A DNA stretch of 64,000 nucleotides from an uncultured bacterium (GCA_903831295.1 CAIKXA010000013.1:1-64000), one strand, 5' to 3'; positions 42,341 through 51,280 are shown, counted from the stretch's first letter. Numbers and translations are program-made. The notes: generated from the letters alone by a model not told the origin.

Positions 42341-44134
42341 GTGAGTTCCCAAGGCTGGCAACGCGCTCAACTTTTATTCTTGATCATCATTTTGGCGGGA
42401 TGCCTTGTGTGGCCGTTATGGTTGGTGTTGCGCGGCGCGTTTCTCACGCTCGATGGATCGTCTTGGACATGGTGGCATGTGTTGGAAGTGTTGCGCGACC
42501 CAGTCACGCGCGCCGGATTGTTCAACGCGTTGTCGATCGCATGTTGCGTGACAGTGGGCACGTTGCTTTTGGCCACGCCTCTGGCGCTGGTTGCCGCTCG
42601 GTTGAACTTCGCGGGCAAAGGGTTGCTCACAGGATTGTTGCTGTTGCCTTTGATTCTGCCGCCATTTGTGGGCGCGATTGGCTTGCGCCATTTGTTGGGG
42701 CGCGAGGGATCGTTCAACGCAATCTTGCGCGGGCTTGGTTTGATCAATGATGGAATTGATTTCACCGGCCGTGGCGGATTTTGGGCCGTGGTGTTGCTGG
42801 AAATATTGTCGCTGTACCCAATCGTGTATTTAAATTTAACCGCGGCCTTGGCGAACTTGGATCCCGCACTGGAGGAGGCCGCGTGCAATCTTGGCGCGGG
42901 CGCGTGGAGGCGGTTTCGTCGCATCACCTTGCCGTTGGTCGCGCCGGGTGCATTTTCTGGAGCGGTGATTGTGTTCATTTGGAGTTTTACGGAACTGGGA
43001 ACGCCATTGATGTTTGAATATCGCAACGTCACAAGCGTTCAAATTTTTGACGGCTTGAAAGACATGCAAGCCAGTCGCAGGCCATTCGCTTTGGTGGCGG
43101 TGATGTTGGTGGTGGCGATCACCATTTACGTGATTGGAAAAATAACCGTGGGTGGCAACGCACACGCGATGCAGGCGAAAGCCAGTGTTGGCCGCGCGCA
43201 AAAAAATGCTGGATGGTTCGCAACAATGATGTGTTGGATTTTTCTGGGCGCAGTGGTGTGTGTGGCGGGATTGCCGCACATCAGCACAATTTTGGCAAGC
43301 ATTTCGTTGCCGGGACAGTGGTACGCAAGCGTGTTTCCTGCATCTTTCACGCTCGAAGGTTGGTCGGCGGCAATGTCGCATCCCTTGGCTGTTTCAAGTA
43401 TTCGTAACAGTTTGTTCTTGTCGTTGTGCGCCACCGCGGTTGCGATTGTGATTGGTCTGATCGCTGCGCGTTTCATTGTGCGCGGAACAATTCGTGGCCG
43501 CGCCTTGGTTGACGCGTTGATCATGTTGCCTTTGGCGGTGCCGGGTTTGGTGATGGCGTTTGGATTTATCGCGATGAGCCTTGAATGGCCATTTGGCGGA
43601 GTCATGCCGCCAATGTTTGAATGTGTTGCGGGTTGGCTGCCGCAAGCATGGGGCGATTGGATTCGTGGCGCGCCACTGCGGCCGGTGGCGGATATTTTGG
43701 GCGCCAATCCAAATCCATTTCCGTTGCTGGTGGTTGCGTACGCTATTCGGCGCATGCCCTACGTGGCGCGCAGCGCGGTGGCCGGCATGCAGCAAACCAG
43801 CGTGTTTCTTGAAGAGGCTGCGCAAGGCTTGGGCGCGGGACGATTGCGCACCTTGCGCACAATTGTGGCGCCCTTGATCGCGGCCAATTTGGTGGCCGGC
43901 GCTTTGCTTGCGTTTAGTTTTTCCATGCTTGAAGTGAGCGACAGTTTGTTGCTGGCTCAGCGCGAGCGCGACTATCCAATCACCAAGGCGATTTACACCT
44001 TGTATGACCGCTTGGGCGATGGCGAACTGATCGCGAGCGCCTTGGGCGTGTGGGCCATGGCCTTGTTGGCCCTGACATTGCTTGGGGCCAACAGCATCAT
44101 TGGGAAAAAAATGGGCGCGTTGTTTCGAGCCTGA
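42341..44134 (+). CDS. ABC transporter permease with two fused permease domains (FbpB/ThiP-like)
   Basis: 597 residues with about 12 helices arranged as two BPD_transp_1 units. The first has the EAA loop AALANLDPALEEAACNLGAGAWRRFRRITLPL; the second has SAVAGMQQTSVFLEEAAQGLGAGRLRTLRTIVAPLI. This fused layout is typical of permeases for ferric iron or thiamine importers. No ATPase or substrate-binding protein gene is adjacent, so the substrate is not known. GTG start, 25 nt after the subtilase gene. Confidence 0.85.
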   Translation: MSSQGWQRAQLLFLIIILAGCLVWPLWLVLRGAFLTLDGSSWTWWHVLEVLRDPVTRAGLFNALSIACCVTVGTLLLATPLALVAARLNFAGKGLLTGLLLLPLILPPFVGAIGLRHLLGREGSFNAILRGLGLINDGIDFTGRGGFWAVVLLEILSLYPIVYLNLTAALANLDPALEEAACNLGAGAWRRFRRITLPLVAPGAFSGAVIVFIWSFTELGTPLMFEYRNVTSVQIFDGLKDMQASRRPFALVAVMLVVAITIYVIGKITVGGNAHAMQAKASVGRAQKNAGWFATMMCWIFLGAVVCVAGLPHISTILASISLPGQWYASVFPASFTLEGWSAAMSHPLAVSSIRNSLFLSLCATAVAIVIGLIAARFIVRGTIRGRALVDALIMLPLAVPGLVMAFGFIAMSLEWPFGGVMPPMFECVAGWLPQAWGDWIRGAPLRPVADILGANPNPFPLLVVAYAIRRMPYVARSAVAGMQQTSVFLEEAAQGLGAGRLRTLRTIVAPLIAANLVAGALLAFSFSMLEVSDSLLLAQRERDYPITKAIYTLYDRLGDGELIASALGVWAMALLALTLLGANSIIGKKMGALFRA

Positions 44135-44277
44135 TTTACTTTCAAAATCATGATTGGGTTGCCGCTCGGGCAGGGGCGGCGTGGCCATTGGCCAGCGACA
44201 AAAGGGGCGTGGCGCGCGCATCAACTTTGCCATGTTTTTCCCAAAAATCATAGGGCGACTCATTGCACATTCCTGTC

Positions 44278-44283
44278 TATACT
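44278..44283 (+). promoter_or_regulatory. Possible -10 for the nuo operon
   Basis: TATACT lies 9 nt before the nuoD ATG at 44293. No good -35 is present. It follows about 110 nt of noncoding sequence with two short inverted repeats (GCCGC/GCGGC and TGGCC/GGCCA). Confidence 0.3.
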
Positions 44284-44292
44284 CGCCGTTCC

Positions 44293-45582
44293 ATGCCTTA
44301 CACACTGTCGCCCGACGAGACCTACGGCCTTGATGTCGAAAATACGGATTACCTGAAGGACCATGTCCAGTCGCCTGATCGATGGATTCTCAATTTTGGT
44401 CCAGCGCATCCCGCCACGCACACCACACTGCGAGTGGTGTTGGAATTGGATGGCGAGCGCATCGCGCGCGTGACCCCGCACATTGGATATTTGCATTCAG
44501 GATTTGAGAAATTGGGTGAGCACCATGATTGGAATCAATATGTCTGCACCGTGAGCCGAATGGATTACTCAAGTCCAATTGTGAATGACATCGCTTGGCA
44601 TAATTCCGTTGAGAAGTTGTTGGGCATTGATGTGAATCCGCGCTGCAAAGTGATTCGCACCATCATGGCGGAAATTGGCAGATTGCAAAGCCATTTGCTC
44701 TGCGCCGGCGCGGCGGCGCTTGATTTGGGAGCGTTCACCGGTTTCTTGTATGGCTTCAACGAGCGCGAATTTATTTACGACATTGTGGAATATGTCAGCG
44801 GCCAGCGTTACCACCCGGATTGGACACGCGTGGGCGGCGCGTGGCGCGACTTGCCCGATGATGAGGTGTTTAAACGCATGGTGAAAAATTTTATCCATGT
44901 GCGCATGGCGAAGTCGCTCACTGATTTGGAATCGCTGCTGAATCGCAACCGTATTTTCCGCGATCGACTTGAAGGCGTTGGCGCTATTTCAATGGAGGAC
45001 GCAATCGCGTGGAGTTTGACCGGTCCAGTTGCGCGCGCCAGTGGCGTGCGCCGCGATGTGCGCAAGAATGACCCGTACTTGTGCTTTGAAAATAATTGGG
45101 ATGGCCAAGGCGCCGAGGCGGTGAAGTTCAATGTTGCCGTTGCCAGCGCCGGCGATTGCTTCTCGCGCTACTTGATCCGCATGGAGGAGATGAAGCAAAG
45201 CATCGCCATCATTGATCAACTCATCGACAAGATTCCTGGCGGCTCGATCAATGTTGGCGCGGATTCCAAGACCGTGATTCCAGAAAAGTCCGATGTGTAC
45301 GGCAGCATTGAAGGCACGATTCAGTTGTTTGAGTTGGTCATGCACAACCGCGGTTGGGATGTGCCACTTGGCGAGAGTTATTCATGCGTTGAAAGCCCCA
45401 ACGGCGAACTTGGTTTCTTTGTGGTTGGTGGCGGCGGAAAATATCCGTGGCGCGCCCGTTGCCGTCCACCGTGTTTCGTCAATTACCAAAGTATCGCGAA
45501 GTTGCTGGAGGGTCATCAACTTGCCGACGCGGTGGCCGTGATTGGAAGTTTGAACATCATCGCCGCCGAACTTGATCGTTAA
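44293..45582 (+). CDS. nuoD: NADH-quinone oxidoreductase subunit D
   Basis: 49-kDa-type subunit lining the quinone site of Complex I. Motifs: WILNFGPAHPATHTTLRVVLELDGERI, HIGYLHSGFEKLGEHHDWNQ, PIVNDIAWHNSVEKLLGI, GAFTGFLYGFNERE, SLTGPVARASGVRRDVRKNDPY and SPNGELGFFVVGGGGKYPWRARCRPP. The ATG at 44293 (MPYTLSPDE) was preferred over TTG 44263. First of nuoD-nuoE-small ORF-nuoF. nuoA-C are not upstream here. Confidence 0.94.
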   Translation: MPYTLSPDETYGLDVENTDYLKDHVQSPDRWILNFGPAHPATHTTLRVVLELDGERIARVTPHIGYLHSGFEKLGEHHDWNQYVCTVSRMDYSSPIVNDIAWHNSVEKLLGIDVNPRCKVIRTIMAEIGRLQSHLLCAGAAALDLGAFTGFLYGFNEREFIYDIVEYVSGQRYHPDWTRVGGAWRDLPDDEVFKRMVKNFIHVRMAKSLTDLESLLNRNRIFRDRLEGVGAISMEDAIAWSLTGPVARASGVRRDVRKNDPYLCFENNWDGQGAEAVKFNVAVASAGDCFSRYLIRMEEMKQSIAIIDQLIDKIPGGSINVGADSKTVIPEKSDVYGSIEGTIQLFELVMHNRGWDVPLGESYSCVESPNGELGFFVVGGGGKYPWRARCRPPCFVNYQSIAKLLEGHQLADAVAVIGSLNIIAAELDR

Positions 45583-45602
45583 TTTATTTCAGGAGCAGAA
45601 TC

Positions 45603-46154
45603 ATGGCATGGATTGCCAAAGCATCATCGACAGAAAAAATAGAGCGACGCGCCGAGCCATACGTGACCGCGCAAATGAAGGCCGCGTGGGAAAAAGAAAT
45701 CCTTCCGCGTTACGCCACCAAGCACGGCGCCCTCATGCCCATTTTGCATGAGGTGCAACACGCGTACCGACATGTGCCGTACCAGGCCATGATTGAGATT
45801 GCGCAGTTTTTGTCGCTGAAACCCGCGGATGTGCTGGACACAGTGACGTTCTATGAGGAATTCACCACGGAAAAGATGGGCGAGTGCGTGATTGGTATTT
45901 GTCAAAGCATTGCCTGCGAAATTTGCGGACACAGCGCCATCTTGAACCATGTGCGCAAGCGCCTAAATTTGGAGCCGCATGAAACCAGCGACGACGGCAA
46001 GTTCACATTGCTGGCCATGGAATGTCTTGGCAGTTGCGACACCGCGCCCGTGGCATTGTTCAACGACAAGTTGTACGAGAATTTGACCATCGAAGGCGTG
46101 GATCGTTTGATCGACGCCGCGCAGAAATCCTCCGGCGAAAGCGCGCACTCATGA
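45603..46154 (+). CDS. nuoE: NADH-quinone oxidoreductase subunit E
   Basis: 24-kDa-type [2Fe-2S] subunit of the NADH module. Cluster ligands are in VIGICQSIACEICG and LLAMECLGSCDTAPVALFND. The preceding ILHEVQHAYRHVPYQAMIEIAQFLSLKPADVLDTVTFYEEF is the usual thioredoxin-like lead-in. 183 residues. It starts 20 nt after nuoD and overlaps the next small ORF by ATGA. Confidence 0.94.
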   Translation: MAWIAKASSTEKIERRAEPYVTAQMKAAWEKEILPRYATKHGALMPILHEVQHAYRHVPYQAMIEIAQFLSLKPADVLDTVTFYEEFTTEKMGECVIGICQSIACEICGHSAILNHVRKRLNLEPHETSDDGKFTLLAMECLGSCDTAPVALFNDKLYENLTIEGVDRLIDAAQKSSGESAHS

Positions 46155-46384
46155 GCTCAAATATTGGAGTGATGCGAAGTTTGGGCCAGGCGGTTGGAAT
46201 TGTGCTCAACGCAATTCGCACGCCTGTGAAGCGCGAAAAAGTTGTTGAAGTTTCTCGCGTCTTTCAAAGCCAAAATCATGATGATGTCACGCTGCGGCGC
46301 ACAGTTGTGGAAGAAATTATTTGGAAAGAACCATCGCACTCAGCCACGGGCTCGAGCGATTCGCATTCAAGTCAAACTGCTTAA
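46151..46384 (+). CDS. 77-residue ORF between nuoE and nuoF, unknown
   Basis: The ATG overlaps the nuoE stop (ATGA), and the ORF ends 29 nt before nuoF. The sequence begins SSNIGVMRSLGQAVGIVLNAIRTPVKREKVVEVSRVF, a short amphipathic or weakly hydrophobic stretch followed by basic residues, and ends with a Ser/His-rich tail. No family recognised. Coupling to nuoE and the compact spacing argue for translation. It is too short for the track to show separately (merged there into 46022..46384). Confidence 0.5.
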   Translation: MSSNIGVMRSLGQAVGIVLNAIRTPVKREKVVEVSRVFQSQNHDDVTLRRTVVEEIIWKEPSHSATGSSDSHSSQTA

Positions 46385-46413
46385 CGATTCAGCAACCATC
46401 AGGCAAAATAAAT

Positions 46414-47766
46414 ATGTCCCTTAAAGAACCCATTCTCACCAAGCGAATTCCAACAGCTCCATGGGCCGACCCCAAGACTCGAAGCACCATTTCGTGGGAG
46501 CAATCCATAGCCACGGGCGGTTACAAAGCGCTTGAAAAAGCCTTGGATATGCAGCCAACCGATGTGATCAATGTGGTCAAGGACGCGGTGATCCGCGGGC
46601 GCGGCGGCGCTGGATTTCCCGCGGGTTTGAAGTGGAGTTTCTTGGCTCCCATCGATGGCGGTCGACGCTACTTGGCTGTGAATTGCGACGAGGCCGAGCC
46701 TGGAACTTTCAAAGATCGTTTGCTGGTTGATTTCGATCCACACCTTGTGCTTGAGGGAATCGCCATCGCGTGTTGGGCATGCCAACTTGATACCGCGTAC
46801 TTCTTTATCCGTGGCGAGTACCACCATCAAGCGCGCGTTATGGAGCGCGCGATTCAAGAGGCGTATGCAGGTGGAATTTTTGGCAAGCAAGGACTCATGC
46901 GCGGCAAGCAAAAGTTTGCCGTTGATTGTTTCTTGCATCGCAGCGCTGGCGCATATATTTGCGGCGAGGAAACTGGTTTACTCGAGGCCATTGAAGGCAA
47001 GCGCGGATGGCCGCGCATTAAGCCGCCGTTTCCTGCGGTGAAGGGTCTCTTTGGTCGACCAACAATTGTGAACAATGTTGAAACACTCGCCGCGGCTGTT
47101 CCTGTTATGGAGCACGGCGCAGCCTGGTGGAAGGGGATTGGCGTTGAAAGCAAGCACCCCGGATCAATGCCAAGTTACGGCTCCAAGTTGATGGGCGTGA
47201 GCGGCCATGTGAATCGTCCAGGCGTCTATGAAATGCCGCTGGGTATTTCTCTGCGCACATTGGTTGATCAATATTGCGGTGGAATGCGCGGCGGCAAGAA
47301 ATTTAAGGGCGCAATTCCTGGCGGCGTGAGCATGGGCGTTCTTGGCACCGATCAATTTGACGCCACGCTTGACTTTGATATTGGCCGTAATTGTGATGTG
47401 CTTGGCCTAGGCACCGCATGTCCAACTATTTTCGACGAGGACACCGACATGGTGGCAGTGGCGCGCAATATCGCGCGCTTCTTTAAGAATGAATCCTGTG
47501 GTCAGTGCACGCCGTGCCGCGAAGGCAGTGGCTGGATGTTGAAAAGCCTGGAGCGCATTGAACGCGGCGACGCAACAAGTGGCGACTTGGATTTGCTGCT
47601 TGAAGTGGCCGGCAGCATGGGCTTGACGCCTGGCACCACCATTTGTGGTTTGGCGGATGGAAACAATTGGGCGGTGCGAACCATTGTGAACAAGTTCCGC
47701 GGCGAATTTGAAGCCCGCGTCAAGCCGCAATATGTGCCCGTGTATGTGACCGCAGGCGGACATTAA
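46414..47766 (+). CDS. nuoF: NADH-quinone oxidoreductase subunit F
   Basis: 51-kDa-type subunit holding FMN, the NADH site and a [4Fe-4S] cluster. Motifs: VIRGRGGAGFPAGLKWSFL (NADH/FMN), LAVNCDEAEPGTFKDR, GAYICGEETGLLEAIEGKRGWPRIKPPFPA, and cluster ligands NESCGQCTPCREGSGWM plus TTICGLADG. The ATG at 46414 (MSLKEPILTK) gives 450 residues; the track start lies inside the preceding ORF. nuoG does not follow; ybeY starts at the nuoF stop (TAATG). Confidence 0.95.
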   Translation: MSLKEPILTKRIPTAPWADPKTRSTISWEQSIATGGYKALEKALDMQPTDVINVVKDAVIRGRGGAGFPAGLKWSFLAPIDGGRRYLAVNCDEAEPGTFKDRLLVDFDPHLVLEGIAIACWACQLDTAYFFIRGEYHHQARVMERAIQEAYAGGIFGKQGLMRGKQKFAVDCFLHRSAGAYICGEETGLLEAIEGKRGWPRIKPPFPAVKGLFGRPTIVNNVETLAAAVPVMEHGAAWWKGIGVESKHPGSMPSYGSKLMGVSGHVNRPGVYEMPLGISLRTLVDQYCGGMRGGKKFKGAIPGGVSMGVLGTDQFDATLDFDIGRNCDVLGLGTACPTIFDEDTDMVAVARNIARFFKNESCGQCTPCREGSGWMLKSLERIERGDATSGDLDLLLEVAGSMGLTPGTTICGLADGNNWAVRTIVNKFRGEFEARVKPQYVPVYVTAGGH

Positions 47767-48266
47767 TGGCGGCGTTGATGGCGTACGATGCGCTTTCAAT
47801 GAGCGGTCATCCCACTGATTTTTCACAGAGCGATCAAGAAATCACCGTGCTGCATGGAGATTTGATTTCAGCTGAAGTGGCGCATTGGCTCCAGGAAAAA
47901 TTGCAGGCCTTGCAAAACGCTGGCGCACCAAAGTTGCGCAGGTTCACGGTGCAATGCGTGAATGATCAAGCCATGGGCGAGTTGCATATGCGCCACATGA
48001 ATGATCCGCGCACTACGGATGTGTTGACATTCACCGACGGCCTTGAAGCCGATGTTGCCGTTTGCGTTGACGAAGCCGGACGGCGAGCTCTGGAATTGAA
48101 ACACGAACTGCGCGATGAATTGTTGCTGTATTGCCTGCATGGATTGCTGCACGCAGGGGGCATGGATGATCGAACGCCCGCGGATTTCGCAGCCATGCAT
48201 GGCGAGGAAAATCGTTTGTTGCGCGCTATTGGCTTGGGAGAAATTTTTGGAGCTATCAATCAATGA
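47766..48266 (+). CDS. ybeY: Endoribonuclease YbeY-like, altered third zinc ligand
   Basis: rRNA maturation/ribosome quality control metalloprotein. 166 residues. MGELHMRHMNDPRTTDVLTF matches the conserved core; LYCLHGLLHAGGMDDRTP corresponds to the family box HGxLHLxGxDH. The first two His are present, but the last His is Asp (DD). Another His follows at AAMHGEEN. The start shares a base with the nuoF stop, and the end overlaps the CorC-like gene by ATGA. The ybeY-corC neighbourhood is common and supports the call. Confidence 0.85.
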   Translation: MAALMAYDALSMSGHPTDFSQSDQEITVLHGDLISAEVAHWLQEKLQALQNAGAPKLRRFTVQCVNDQAMGELHMRHMNDPRTTDVLTFTDGLEADVAVCVDEAGRRALELKHELRDELLLYCLHGLLHAGGMDDRTPADFAAMHGEENRLLRAIGLGEIFGAINQ

Positions 48267-49537
48267 CATGGGTAGTGCTTGCCACAGCAGCGGATCTTCT
48301 GCTGACCATGTTGCTTTCCGCGATCAACTTGGCAATCGTGCAAGTGAGCGACAGCGCGTTGCAGCGGCGCCTTGAGCGTGGCGGGCGTTCGGCCGAGGAT
48401 CACTGGATCTTCAAGCGTAAAACACAGGTGGATCACGCGGTGGCATTTTTGCGCGCCATTGGTCGCGTTGGTTTCTTCGCATTGCTTTTGATCGCCATTG
48501 TTGGTTTGGGTGACAATGAGGGACGCCTAACGTGGCAAACCTTGGGCACGGCGTTTGTGATCGCGGCCAGTTGCATTTGGCTTTTCACAAGCGTCATCAG
48601 CGCGGCGTTCGCGCGCTACGCGGCGGTTGGTTTGATCGTGGCCACTTTGCCGCTGTTGCGCGTGATTGATTTTATTTTGCGCCCCCTTGTGACTGTCGCG
48701 GAAATTATGGACGAGGGAGTGCGCAGACTTGTTGGAGCAAAAACTCCAGCCAACGAATCAGGCGCTGACTTGCTTGAGAGCATTCAAGACACCCAGCGCC
48801 AAGGTGGAATTGATTCTGCCAGCGCGGCGATCATGGAGAATGTTGTGGAGCTGAGCGAGACCATGGTGGGCAGCATCATGACTCCGCGCACCGCCGTGGA
48901 AGGCATTGAATACACCGATGATTTGGCTCAAATTCGCTTGGTCATTCATGAGGACGGCCACAGCCGCATTCCAATTTACGAGGGAAGTCTGGACCATGTT
49001 GTGGGCGTGTTGTATGTGAAAGATTTGGTGCGTTGGCTTGGCGCCGCCGCGCCCGACTTTTGTCTGCGCCCTTTGTTGCGCCAACCCATTCGTGTTCCAG
49101 AAACCAAAAGGGTGCGCGACTTGCTCAAAGACTTTCAGCGTGGCAAGGTGCATATGGCCCTAGTGGTTGATGAGTATGGTGGCACCGCGGGATTGGTCAC
49201 TATCGAGGATGTGCTTGAGGAGATCGTTGGCGAAATTCGCGATGAGCACGAGCCGCAAAGCGATCAGGACCCGACCATCCGCGAACTGGCGCCGGGTCGC
49301 ATTGAGGCCGATGGACGCTGCTCTATTGCGCAAGTGAATGCCAAAGTGAATTTGAATATTTCACAAGATGAGAGCTTTGACACAATCGCTGGATTTGTAT
49401 TGAGCGTGCTTGGCCGTGTTCCTGAAAGTGGGGCGGTGTTTGAAAGTCACGGCGCGCGCTTTCGTGTGCTTGAAGCCACGCCAACGTTGGTTTCAAAGGT
49501 GGCGATCGAATTGATCGCCAAGCCAATTCGCCTCTAA
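48263..49537 (+). CDS. CorC/HlyC-family protein with CNNM and CBS domains
   Basis: 424 residues. An N-terminal DUF21/CNNM membrane domain with four hydrophobic segments (WVVLATAADLLLTMLLSAINLAI, VGFFALLLIAIVGLG, FVIAASCIWLFTSVISA, VGLIVATLPLLRVIDFIL), a CBS pair (MVGSIMTPRTAVEGIEYTDD and KVHMALVVDEYGGTAGLVTIEDVLEEIVGEIRDEHE), and a C-terminal transporter-associated domain (DTIAGFVLSVLGRVPESGAVF). Family members are linked to magnesium/cobalt efflux; the exact ion is not shown. Overlaps ybeY. Confidence 0.9.
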   Translation: MTWVVLATAADLLLTMLLSAINLAIVQVSDSALQRRLERGGRSAEDHWIFKRKTQVDHAVAFLRAIGRVGFFALLLIAIVGLGDNEGRLTWQTLGTAFVIAASCIWLFTSVISAAFARYAAVGLIVATLPLLRVIDFILRPLVTVAEIMDEGVRRLVGAKTPANESGADLLESIQDTQRQGGIDSASAAIMENVVELSETMVGSIMTPRTAVEGIEYTDDLAQIRLVIHEDGHSRIPIYEGSLDHVVGVLYVKDLVRWLGAAAPDFCLRPLLRQPIRVPETKRVRDLLKDFQRGKVHMALVVDEYGGTAGLVTIEDVLEEIVGEIRDEHEPQSDQDPTIRELAPGRIEADGRCSIAQVNAKVNLNISQDESFDTIAGFVLSVLGRVPESGAVFESHGARFRVLEATPTLVSKVAIELIAKPIRL

Positions 49538-49622
49538 ATTACTGTAAAACTGTTGATATAACATGATCTCAACGAGTTGGTCGTTTGCGCGATGGACTTT
49601 GATTTCATGTGTGGTTTGCGCG

Positions 49623-50360
49623 TCAGTCAAATTCATTGCCGCGGAACGTGCCGGCAAGATACGCGTCGCGCACCATTGGATCATTGATGATGCTCTTGGG
49701 ATCGCCTTCGCGAAGATTCTTGCCTTCGTGAATGATGTAGGCGCGGTCGCAAATGCGCAGCGTCTGTTGCACATTGTGATCCGTCACCAAAATAGCAATG
49801 CCGGTCTTGGCGAGTTTGCGAACTTCCGTTTGCAACTCCTCAACGGTGTGTGGATCGACGGCGGCGAATGGCTCATCAAGTAGAATGAGCGCGGGTTGCG
49901 TCACCAATGCGCGAGCGATTTCCAAACGTCTTCGCTCGCCACCAGAACAGGTCCGCGCTTGCTCCTTGCGTTTAATCTGCAAGCCAAATTGTGAAAGCAA
50001 CCCGTCGCATCGTTCCAAGCGTTGCTTGGATGAAAGCCCAGAAATAGTTTCCAGTATTGCGAGTAAATTTTCCTCCACGCTGAGGCGTTGAAAAACACTT
50101 GGCTCTTGGCTGAGGTAGCCCATTCCCAATTTGGCATGGCGCCACATGGGCAGGTAGGTGACATCCTGGCCTCGCAAAGAAACTCGACCACTCTCTGGCG
50201 TGATCATGCCCATGGCCATGCGAAAACTGGTGGTTTTTCCAGCGCCGTTTCGCCCAAGAAGCCCCACGATTTCGCCCTCGTCAACATGAAATGAAACTTG
50301 ATCCACCACGCGGCGGTGACCATAGGTTTTCTGCAAAGCGTTGGCTTCAAGAAGCGGCAT
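49623..50360 (-). CDS. lptB: LPS export ABC transporter ATP-binding protein
   Basis: ATPase of the LptB2FG extractor. Walker A GLLGRNGAGKTTSF, Q-loop YLSQEPSVFQRLSVEENLLA, signature ARTCSGGERRRLEIARALVTQPALILLDEPFAAVDPHTV, and H-loop ILVTDHNVQQTLRICDRAYII. 245 residues from the ATG at 50360 (MPLLEANALQKTYG); the track start at 50786 runs through the divergent PEGA gene. LptB proteins show exactly the LSVEENL and VTDHNV features. The partner permeases lptF-lptG lie at 24-27 kb. Confidence 0.92.
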   Translation of the reverse strand: MPLLEANALQKTYGHRRVVDQVSFHVDEGEIVGLLGRNGAGKTTSFRMAMGMITPESGRVSLRGQDVTYLPMWRHAKLGMGYLSQEPSVFQRLSVEENLLAILETISGLSSKQRLERCDGLLSQFGLQIKRKEQARTCSGGERRRLEIARALVTQPALILLDEPFAAVDPHTVEELQTEVRKLAKTGIAILVTDHNVQQTLRICDRAYIIHEGKNLREGDPKSIINDPMVRDAYLAGTFRGNEFD

Positions 50361-50367
50361 GCCGCAG

Positions 50368-50373
50368 ATCGTA
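50368..50373 (-). promoter_or_regulatory. -10-like hexamer next to the lptB start
   Basis: TACGAT on the minus strand lies 7 nt before the lptB ATG. The divergent PEGA gene has its own hexamer 15 nt away. Confidence 0.3.
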
Positions 50374-50387
50374 GCGACAGAATTCGC

Positions 50388-50393
50388 TACAGT
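50388..50393 (+). promoter_or_regulatory. -10-like hexamer next to the PEGA lipoprotein start
   Basis: TACAGT lies 6 nt before the ATG at 50400; no Shine-Dalgarno. Confidence 0.35.
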
Positions 50394-50399
50394 GTGCCC

Positions 50400-50915
50400 A
50401 TGAGATTGCTGCATTGCATTCTTGTGATTGGTGCCATCACCGCCATGGGTGGTTGCGTTCGTCGCACGATAGAAATCACCAGCGAACCCGAAGGCGCGCT
50501 GGTGTGGCTGAATGATCGTGAAGTTGGTCGCACGCCGTGCTCGATTGATTTCACTTATTACGGCCGCTACGACGTCCGGCTTCGACGCGACGGCTTTGAA
50601 CCCATTTCTGGATTTGGTGATGCCGACGAGCCCGCGTGGGATTTTATTGGCGCCGATCTTGTGGCCGAAATTATTCCCGCCAAGTTCAACAGTCGCGTGA
50701 AGTGGCATTTCACCATGATTCCCACTGAAAGTGATGAAGCGGCCGTATTGGAACGCGCGAAGCAAATGCGCACGCGGATTGTTCAATCGCCTGAAAATGA
50801 AATCGCAGAAGTTGAGGCTGTGAAAATGCAGGATGTGCCGGTTGCGCCAGTTTCTAAAGCCGTGTTACCAGTTCCTAGTTCCGTGCTGCCCGCAAGTGAA
50901 CGGCCGCAAGACTAA
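50400..50915 (+). CDS. PEGA-domain lipoprotein
   Basis: 171 residues. The signal MRLLHCILVIGAITAMGGC ends in a good lipobox (AMGGC). A PEGA domain follows: IEITSEPEGALVWLNDREVGRTPCSIDFTYYGRYDVRLRRDGFEP, a beta-sandwich found on surface and periplasmic proteins. The C-terminal part is charged and Pro/Val-rich. The track start 50298 is antisense to lptB; the ATG at 50400 was used. Function unknown; divergent from lptB with only 39 nt between the starts. Confidence 0.8.
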   Translation: MRLLHCILVIGAITAMGGCVRRTIEITSEPEGALVWLNDREVGRTPCSIDFTYYGRYDVRLRRDGFEPISGFGDADEPAWDFIGADLVAEIIPAKFNSRVKWHFTMIPTESDEAAVLERAKQMRTRIVQSPENEIAEVEAVKMQDVPVAPVSKAVLPVPSSVLPASERPQD

Positions 50916-51251
50916 TTTGGTTCATGTCTTGGGCATGCGGCACGCGTGGATTGTTTGCCCATGCGCAACGCGAATGCGCCGAGGGGCGTCTTGTGGATAC
51001 GCCGCTTTCGTTTCAATGTGAGAGGTGGCGTAATTTGGGCACAGGCATTGGGCTTGTGGTTTGAAATACACCCGCATTCTTTAGGTAGCCATGAACTGGA
51101 TTTTCGATTTCGACGATTTCCTAAGCCTCAGGGCTGAAATTTTTCAGATTCAGGCGAGTTAAATCCGAGAAAAAAAGGGGGGGCTGGCCAATGGAATTGC
51201 TCTAAAAAAGCGCCTTGGTGGCGTTATGGCGCAACCGCGGGGTCTTGCCGC

Positions 51252-51280
51252 TTGACATAGCGTGAAATTTGGGTTTTTAT
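51252..51280 (+). promoter_or_regulatory. Sigma-70-like promoter upstream of the candidate RNA
   Basis: Consensus TTGACA, 17-nt spacer, TTTTAT. A second candidate at 51369-51396 (TTGATT, 16 nt, GATAAT) would start a shorter transcript near 51403. Confidence 0.45.

Noticed and set aside
43394-44305. 303-codon minus-strand ORF
   Set aside because: Antisense shadow of the ABC permease; rich in Gln, His and Arg with no motif.
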